Assembly: GCF_003426775.1 (NCBI RefSeq)
Contig: NZ_QJUG01000051.1
Span: forward strand, 1 to 42,994
Origin: Allorhizocola rhizosphaerae
GTDB lineage: Bacteria > Actinomycetota > Actinomycetes > Mycobacteriales > Micromonosporaceae
Reading direction: 5' to 3'
Length of the DNA stretch: 42,994 nucleotides
Shown here: positions 37,154 through 42,994 of the stretch, one piece after another
Layout of the letters: each line of letters starts with the position of its first letter
Position numbering within the stretch: the first letter of the stretch is position 1
The notes under the pieces: model-generated
What the model saw: the letters and a program-made list of their open reading frames with translations, nothing else
Database searches by the model: none
Told to the model about the DNA's origin: nothing
Position numbers and translations under genes: made by a program

Positions 37154-40100
37154 TCACCATTCGAAGTACCAGGCCTCCCAGTTTCGCGAGACACCGGCTT
37201 CCCCGAAGGAGATGCCTGGGCCGACACTCGCGTCGACACCGGCTGTCCACACATTGGCGGTTGCCGACTTGCTGAGGCTCCCGACGGCACCTATCGGTTG
37301 CTCGACGCCTCCTTGCGCGTACGTCGAATCGCCTGTCTGATCACGGACGCCTCCGTTCGACACGTAAGCTCCCAGGCTCATGCCGGCCCCGATCCCCGGA
37401 CCCATCCCGACCTTCGTTCCGTGGTAGGCACCGATGCCGTTCGAGTCGATGCCGATGCAGACACCCCAGGAGCCCGCCCCGCCCAACTGGGCGTTGAAGC
37501 CACCGCAGATTGCCAGCATGCCCCCTCCGCCGTTGTCCTTCTTGGGTGGCGGGCAGCCGGGGATTTCCAGCAGGCGGCAGTTTTCCGGCGTGGGCTCCAG
37601 CGGCGTAAGCGACGGCGGCGCCTTGCACGGCGGGCGCCACGGGGCACACGGGCCCAGATCGTGGAAGGGCGTGAACCGTGGCTTGGGCTTGGACCGGTTG
37701 CACCACCGCGGGTCCCGATCGCACACGCCGGGCGCCGGAGGGCCGATGAACGTGTCCGGATCCCGCACGTTGCATGAGGTCGGCCAGCACGGGTTCTTCT
37801 TCTTGTTCTCCTCGTTGCACTTCGGGCACCCGACAACGTAGTCGTCGCAATCGATGTCGGGCCGCGCGCAGTCATCCGGGATCATGCCCGTGGGGTCGCT
37901 GAGCGTGACGGGCGTGCTGTTGGCATACGAGTACCCGTGCCACTGCTGCGGGTCGCCCAGCGCCATGACCGGGTCCACCGAGATGAACCGGCCCAGTGCG
38001 CTGTCGTATTCGCGGGCGCCGAGGTGGACCAGGCCGGTGTTGTCGTTGGTCCCGCCCACGAACCCACGGTCGCCTACCCAGGCCGATGTGCTGCCTCGGG
38101 CCGTGCCGAAGGGGGTGTGCCGGCGCAGCGTCACCGCCTGGCCGACCGCCGCGACGGAGGCGACCGCCGTGCCCTGGTGGTCGTTGATCAGCCAGGTCAG
38201 GCCCGACGCCGTGCGCACGCCGATCCGTTGCCCCGCATGGGAATAGTATCGGGTGCCCGTCCGGCCGGCGCCGTTGCCGGTGGAGCGCAGCTCCTGATCG
38301 CCGAGGTAGAGGGTGCGGCCGCCGGGATCGACGCGGATCAGCCGGTTGCCGTCGGCGTCGTAGATGTACGAAGTCGTGCCGGCACTGTCCACACTGGATG
38401 CCAAGCGCCCTTCCGCGTCCCACGTCAGCGTCTGCGTCCCGGCGCCGGCTGTCGGCCGTGTCTTGGTGTTGCCGGCCTCGTCGTACGTATAAGTCGCCGT
38501 GCTCGAACCCGTCTGGGCGGAGGTCACCGTGTGCGGCCTGTCGCCGCCGGCTGCCGGGTGTTGGTAGTTGGTGGTCTGGCCGTTCACATGGTCGGTGTAG
38601 GTGAGCCGGTTGCCGATGGCGTCATAACTGAACGACTGCCAGTATTTCGCCGGCCCGCCCAGCGCGGCCGTGCTGCGCGCCGCGTTGCAGTCGCCGTTGG
38701 CCGGAGTCCACGCGTGCGTGAGCCGGCGCAGATAGTCATGGCTGAAGCACTGATTGTCCGAAGTGGACGCCTCCGCGACCCGGGTGATGTTGCCGACCTT
38801 GTCGTAGCCGTAGTTCAGGTCGGCCACGACGGCCGGGTTGACGTCGCGCACGCTCAGGCCCCGGGCGAGCCGGCGCGTGCCTTCCTCGTAATAGTAGGCG
38901 GTTTCGACCGACTGGCCGCCGTCGTAACGCCGGCCAAGCAGGGCCAGCTCGCCCTGCCGCGTGTGGGTGGTCCCGTTGATGAGGAACACGTCTTCGCCCG
39001 TGCTGGAGAGGCTGGTGCTCAACGTGGTCGGCGCCCCGTTCGCCCCGTATCCGTGGATGAGCGTCTCCGCGGGCAGGTTGCCCAGTGTGGGCAGCTGGGT
39101 CGTGGCCACCGAACCGTCCGCTTTGAACGTGTGCGAGACGGTGTGACTCCCGTTGAGTCCCGGTTGTGAAGCCGGGATGGTGACGCGTGTGCCCTTGCTC
39201 TGGTAGGTGTCGGTGTAGCCGGTGACTTCAGTGACGTATGCATCCGTGCCGACATAACGGGTGGACTTGGTGAGCTTGCCCTTGGCGAGCGTGTCATAGG
39301 TCCATTCGGCCCGCTTGAAGCCGCCGGCGTTGTCGTCGCGCGTCGCGACCTTGCGGCCGAGCGAGTCGTATTCGCGGAACAGCACCTCACCACGAGCGTC
39401 CGTTGTGGACACCACATCACCCGCGTTGTTGTAAACCGTCGTGATCAGACCCTTGTCCGGGTCATCGGTGGACGTTTGGCGGCCGCGCAGGTCGTACCCG
39501 TAGGTCCAGACGTTGCCGGCCGGGTCGGTGACGGTGCGCAGCTGGCCCTTGCGGTCGTAGCCGTACTTGGTCTCGTCGTATGCCCCGATGGGTGTGGCGC
39601 CGTGGTGCTGCCGCAGCGCCACATTGCGGCCCTGTGCGTCAAGGATTCTTGTGGTGGCGGTGCCTCCCGCCGGTGGCGTGTGATACGTCCGGTCACCGCC
39701 GTGTCCGACCGTCGCGCGGGTGAACTCCGTCCCCTTGAGCAGGACGATCTCGGCGCTGAGCCGGCCCAGGCCGTCATAGGTGAACCGTTTCTGCGCGGGG
39801 ATCTGCGCGTCCGGCAGCGGCAGGAACAGGTTTGCCGAAGGGACGCCGTCGGCCACAAAGCGTTCGTTCGTCTTCGCTTTGCGCCCGGCGGTGTCGTAGA
39901 ACGTGTCGGTCATGATCCGGCCCTGTGCCGCTCCTTCGGCGGGCACGTCCGGCGCCTGCGTCTGCCGCACACGCAGATGGGCGTCGTAAAGCGTGTGGCT
40001 GACCGTGTATCCGCCGGACGCATTGAGCACCGACGTGGTGACACTCGACGCGGCATCGCGGCGTAACGCGTACTGGTAAAGGAAATTGGCGGTTTCGGTC

Positions 40101-42994
40101 CTCGCCCGGCCGGGCAGCCACACCGACGTCAACCGGCCCAGGCCGTCATAAGCCTGTTCCGTGCGCTTGCCGTTGGGGTCCACCTCCAGGGTTTCGTGGC
40201 CCCACGCGGGTTCGACCGTCGTGGCGGTGACCCAACTGAGGTGGTTGGTGGTCGTGATCCCGGTGACCGCACCGCCGCCGGGCTGCGTGAACGCGGTGGA
40301 GATCCGGTTGCCGCGAACGTCCGTTGTGGACACTTCCCGGCCGTTGGCGTCGTGCGTCGCCTGGAACGTGGTCACGTAGGTGTTCGGCAGCGCGCTGAGC
40401 TCCTCGACCCGGCTCTTCGAGCCCTTGGCCGGGGCAACGCCGGCGGCCTGCTGGTCGTAGCTCACGCGCTGGTATTTGATGATTTCGTCGGCGGTCAGCC
40501 CGCCGGCTCCGGCCGTCGCGCAGTCGACGGCGGTCTCCTGCACCGACTGGGGATACGACATCAGCCAGGCGCCGGTGTTGCGCGGCTCATAGGTGGTCAG
40601 AGTGCACTTCTCGTCACCGGTGACGGCGTCGTCGCCCAGATTCTCCTCGGCCGTCTTCATGCCGTAGGGATCGAAGGTGGTCCTGGTCGTGGTGCGCCGC
40701 CATCCACGACCCCCGTCAAGGGCCACCCGGTCGTATTGTGCCGTCACCTTCGCAAATCGTGATTGGACAGTCGAGCCGTCGATGGTGCGGGAGGCGGTAA
40801 CGCCGCCCTGCCAAGGGTCATACAGCGTGGCTTGCGCGACATTGGCGCCGTTATAGGTGACGGTCTCGCGCGGCAACCCCACATACGCCTCTTCGTCAGC
40901 GATTGCGGGCCCTTCCAAACCCTGAATGGATATTGATCTGGTACCCGACGGGAGCTTGTCACCATGCATGCCACGGAAATAACGCGTCTCGGACACGGTC
41001 TGCTCGGCCGGGTCGCCCGAGATCACGCGCACCCGTTCGTAGCCGCGCCACACCGACCAGGTCTTGTCGCGCTTGTCGATGAGTCCGTCGTCATCGGTGT
41101 AGTGCCACGCGGGCGCCTCGGGGTATTCGTATTTGGTGACGGTCCGGGGCGAGCGGCCCGCCACGGGCAGCGCCATGTCCGTCTCCGTCACGGCCGTCAC
41201 GATGTACTTGTGGAAGTAGTCGATGACCGGGTCGGTGTAGCCCTCGGGCGTCCAGCGCACCGGATAGCACCGCAGCATGTTGCTGTGCGGGGCGGAGGGC
41301 ATGCGCGTGCCGCGCACGCAGTCCTGCCCGGAGTAGGTGATGGAGATCGAGTTGCCGGACTCGGTGACGATGTGCGCCAGGCGCCACCAGTTCATCGCGG
41401 GCGAGTGGTCGGCGGCGTCCACCCGGTTGGGCTTCTGCGTGCCGGTGAAGGTGATGTCCGGCACCGAGGTGTTGGTGCCGACGTGGCCGGTGTGGCCGAT
41501 TTTGTCGAGGAACAGGCCGGCGCGGGTGCCGTCGCCCGGCGAAGGGAAGCTGTGGGTGAGGGTCCACGATTCCACATCGCGATAGGAGGTGCCCGTGCCG
41601 GCCCACAATTTGGTGACCACTTTGGACAGTCGCTTCCCGCTCCAGAACGTTGGCGAGCCGACCAGGCACGAGCTGCTCGTGCACTCCAGGTCCCACGGCG
41701 TGTCCGGCCAGGTGGTGGCGTTCTTGTTGGTGCAGTTGGTCAGGCACCGGTTGTCCTCGATCAAGTGGACCTGCATCGGAGCCGTGCCATACGCGGTCGA
41801 ACTCCTTGTCCCGTAGTCGATCCGCTCCAGGTAGCCGCCGCGCACATAGGAGGTCAGCGATGAGCCGGACATGTTGCGGGAGTAGCTGTTGGTCTCCTTG
41901 GCATACCAGTACGAGATCGTGTTGCCCTGCGGGTCGACCACGTAATCCAGGTTCCACCGCCACGCCTGCTGGCACCAGTGCTCCGGCTCGCTGTTGCACG
42001 GCTCGGATGAGCCGTTGCCGTAGACGGGCACCGTCCACGTCGAGTTGGTCTCCGCCTTGCCCGCCGCCCACCCGGGCAGCCGGTTGTGCCCGAACCAGTA
42101 CTGCACACCGTCGGGCGTGGTGACGACCCAGTGTTCACCGTCCTTGTCGCCGTTGACGCCGCCGGTGCGCCGCTCGATGCGCGAACCGTCCTCGCTGCGC
42201 GGGTGCCACCGGCCGTCCGAGCCGCGCAACAGCTCCGCGCCTTTGCCATTGAGCGACAGCACGGCGTTGTCCGTCGCCCAGCACAGGTCGCCGCTGCGGG
42301 TGCCCGCACTGGCCCCGTTGCCGCCGTCGAACTTGCACGCGCGATAACGGCGCTCGATGAAGCCGGGCCAATACTCGAACCCCTCCCCCACCCACGAAGG
42401 CTGGTTGTTGGAGGCGGCCATCCGGCCGTCCACACTGGACGATGAGTACGACAGCCCGACCGCGGGCTTCGGCCCGCCAAGCGACGGCGGCACACGCATC
42501 GGGTAGCTCCAGCTGAAGTCGCCCGAACTGCCCCCGACCTCCCATGTGGACGATGGTTGCAACGAAGAGGCCGCATAGCTGCCGGCCGGGCCTTCAGGCG
42601 CCGCGGCGAGTGCTACGAGCCCGGTGTCGGCGACATCGGCCGACACGGTCTTGGCGGCCACGTCGTTGCGCGACCCCAATGGCACGCCATCGGGCACGGT
42701 CACCAGGCGCAGCCTCGTCCCCCAGTCGGCGCCGTAGGCGTGCTCGAACCCGGAATAGTCGACCTTGAGCCGCGCCTTGCCGCTGACCTTCAGCAGCAGA
42801 CCGTCCACTCCCGACTTCTGCGCGCTCGCCCGGTCGAGCACCTCGACCTTTGCGGTGTCGTCGGCCGCGTCCAACCACACCGGCGCACCGGACGCGCGAC
42901 CCGTCGCCGCGACGGTGGTGGCCGCGGGCCAGACCGGCGGGCGGTGCACCTGTGCTGGCGGCGCGGGCGTGGACCCGGCCGGCTCCGGCGCGGG
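37154..42994 (-). CDS. giant RHS/YD-repeat protein, 5' end cut by the window edge
   Basis: At least 1946 residues are open to the right window edge; the frame continues upstream of the first GTG at 42949, so the true start lies outside. The visible N-terminal part (PMRVPPSLGGPKPAVGLSYS, WVGEGFEYWPGFIERRYRAC) is the SpvB/TcdB-like entry region. A long array of YD repeats follows (for example YDGLGRLTSVWLPGR, YGYDLRGRQTSTDDPDKGL, YDAIGNRLTYTD). The RHS core is GLVHLGAREYDSALGRFISVDP, followed by GYSYANSTPVTLSDPTGM. The tail after the core is ~240 residues: a Cys/Pro-rich linker with CPKC, then a Gly-rich region (GGFNAQLGGAGSWGVCIGID, GPGIGAGMSLGAY). RHS proteins are surface-attached or delivered, with variable C-termini. 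The tail here has no recognised toxin motif and no adjacent immunity gene. Confidence 0.92.
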   Translation of the reverse strand, partial: PAPEPAGSTPAPPAQVHRPPVWPAATTVAATGRASGAPVWLDAADDTAKVEVLDRASAQKSGVDGLLLKVSGKARLKVDYSGFEHAYGADWGTRLRLVTVPDGVPLGSRNDVAAKTVSADVADTGLVALAAAPEGPAGSYAASSLQPSSTWEVGGSSGDFSWSYPMRVPPSLGGPKPAVGLSYSSSSVDGRMAASNNQPSWVGEGFEYWPGFIERRYRACKFDGGNGASAGTRSGDLCWATDNAVLSLNGKGAELLRGSDGRWHPRSEDGSRIERRTGGVNGDKDGEHWVVTTPDGVQYWFGHNRLPGWAAGKAETNSTWTVPVYGNGSSEPCNSEPEHWCQQAWRWNLDYVVDPQGNTISYWYAKETNSYSRNMSGSSLTSYVRGGYLERIDYGTRSSTAYGTAPMQVHLIEDNRCLTNCTNKNATTWPDTPWDLECTSSSCLVGSPTFWSGKRLSKVVTKLWAGTGTSYRDVESWTLTHSFPSPGDGTRAGLFLDKIGHTGHVGTNTSVPDITFTGTQKPNRVDAADHSPAMNWWRLAHIVTESGNSISITYSGQDCVRGTRMPSAPHSNMLRCYPVRWTPEGYTDPVIDYFHKYIVTAVTETDMALPVAGRSPRTVTKYEYPEAPAWHYTDDDGLIDKRDKTWSVWRGYERVRVISGDPAEQTVSETRYFRGMHGDKLPSGTRSISIQGLEGPAIADEEAYVGLPRETVTYNGANVAQATLYDPWQGGVTASRTIDGSTVQSRFAKVTAQYDRVALDGGRGWRRTTTRTTFDPYGMKTAEENLGDDAVTGDEKCTLTTYEPRNTGAWLMSYPQSVQETAVDCATAGAGGLTADEIIKYQRVSYDQQAAGVAPAKGSKSRVEELSALPNTYVTTFQATHDANGREVSTTDVRGNRISTAFTQPGGGAVTGITTTNHLSWVTATTVEPAWGHETLEVDPNGKRTEQAYDGLGRLTSVWLPGRARTETANFLYQYALRRDAASSVTTSVLNASGGYTVSHTLYDAHLRVRQTQAPDVPAEGAAQGRIMTDTFYDTAGRKAKTNERFVADGVPSANLFLPLPDAQIPAQKRFTYDGLGRLSAEIVLLKGTEFTRATVGHGGDRTYHTPPAGGTATTRILDAQGRNVALRQHHGATPIGAYDETKYGYDRKGQLRTVTDPAGNVWTYGYDLRGRQTSTDDPDKGLITTVYNNAGDVVSTTDARGEVLFREYDSLGRKVATRDDNAGGFKRAEWTYDTLAKGKLTKSTRYVGTDAYVTEVTGYTDTYQSKGTRVTIPASQPGLNGSHTVSHTFKADGSVATTQLPTLGNLPAETLIHGYGANGAPTTLSTSLSSTGEDVFLINGTTHTRQGELALLGRRYDGGQSVETAYYYEEGTRRLARGLSVRDVNPAVVADLNYGYDKVGNITRVAEASTSDNQCFSHDYLRRLTHAWTPANGDCNAARSTAALGGPAKYWQSFSYDAIGNRLTYTDHVNGQTTNYQHPAAGGDRPHTVTSAQTGSSTATYTYDEAGNTKTRPTAGAGTQTLTWDAEGRLASSVDSAGTTSYIYDADGNRLIRVDPGGRTLYLGDQELRSTGNGAGRTGTRYYSHAGQRIGVRTASGLTWLINDHQGTAVASVAAVGQAVTLRRHTPFGTARGSTSAWVGDRGFVGGTNDNTGLVHLGAREYDSALGRFISVDPVMALGDPQQWHGYSYANSTPVTLSDPTGMIPDDCARPDIDCDDYVVGCPKCNEENKKKNPCWPTSCNVRDPDTFIGPPAPGVCDRDPRWCNRSKPKPRFTPFHDLGPCAPWRPPCKAPPSLTPLEPTPENCRLLEIPGCPPPKKDNGGGGMLAICGGFNAQLGGAGSWGVCIGIDSNGIGAYHGTKVGMGPGIGAGMSLGAYVSNGGVRDQTGDSTYAQGGVEQPIGAVGSLSKSATANVWTAGVDASVGPGISFGEAGVSRNWEAWYFEW

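Noticed and set aside
1-42994. CRISPR arrays, insertion sequences, integrase/attachment sites, rRNA
   Set aside because: I looked for regularly spaced repeats, transposase or integrase motifs and rRNA-like sequence and saw none. The tandem tract at 18244-18396 has no spacer structure.

Overview
The window is high-GC DNA with GTG/TTG starts, ATGA/GTGA gene overlaps, SARP-type regulation and many secreted proteins. This fits a secondary-metabolite-producing filamentous actinomycete; I cannot name a genus from sequence alone. No rRNA, tRNA, CRISPR array or insertion sequence was recognised. Large antisense ORFs are GC-skew shadows and are left out.

Layout. (1) 1-2310 is accessory debris, all on the minus strand: an orphan polymorphic-toxin tail, a RelE/RelB-type toxin-antitoxin pair, and a truncated PT-HINT/RHS-type toxin tail coupled to an immunity gene. 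(2) 2352-5524 is a minus-strand operon of a secreted metallophosphoesterase, a His-rich NicO-type metal exporter and a lipoprotein. (3) 5750-10237 holds decayed ORFs, an MFS exporter coupled to a CGNR-type regulator, a frameshifted secreted-protein pseudogene and a secreted HAF-repeat protein. (4) 10666-13271 is a three-gene operon: a Ro60/TROVE-like protein with a von Willebrand A domain and two associated proteins, one with a FIS-like helix-turn-helix. (5) 13350-18245 is a compact peptide cassette: a SARP regulator with an NB-ARC domain, a 66-residue precursor with ten cysteines, a membrane-anchored thioredoxin-like protein, an ABC exporter and an S26 signal peptidase. (6) 18523-27701 is a tightly overlapping set of discrete NRPS parts: adenylation, condensation, carrier protein, P450, SDR, fatty-acyl-AMP ligase, ACP, di-iron ferritin-like oxygenase and a second condensation protein. 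It is followed by a membrane-anchored HTH protein (27808-28830) and a convergent cobalamin radical SAM protein of the PhpK type (28839-30473). (7) 30601-36972 carries a methyltransferase relic, a Cmx-like MFS exporter with a divergent XRE/cupin regulator, a secreted endonuclease/phosphatase-fold protein, a secreted GH43-like hydrolase and three small genes. (8) 37154 to the right edge is the C-terminal part of a giant RHS/YD-repeat protein, open at the window edge.

Best candidates for something undescribed. The first is the ten-cysteine peptide cassette. It has its own oxidoreductase, exporter and peptidase, and a strong hairpin separates the peptide from its machinery. The second is the discrete NRPS/FAAL/di-iron/radical SAM cluster. 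Ten-base-period direct repeats (TCGNACAGG) occur in front of several of its transcription units, and GATC(A/G)TGAAGTTAG elements sit at both borders. The third is the vWA/TROVE-like three-gene operon. All functional statements rest on motifs read by eye; no database search was run.
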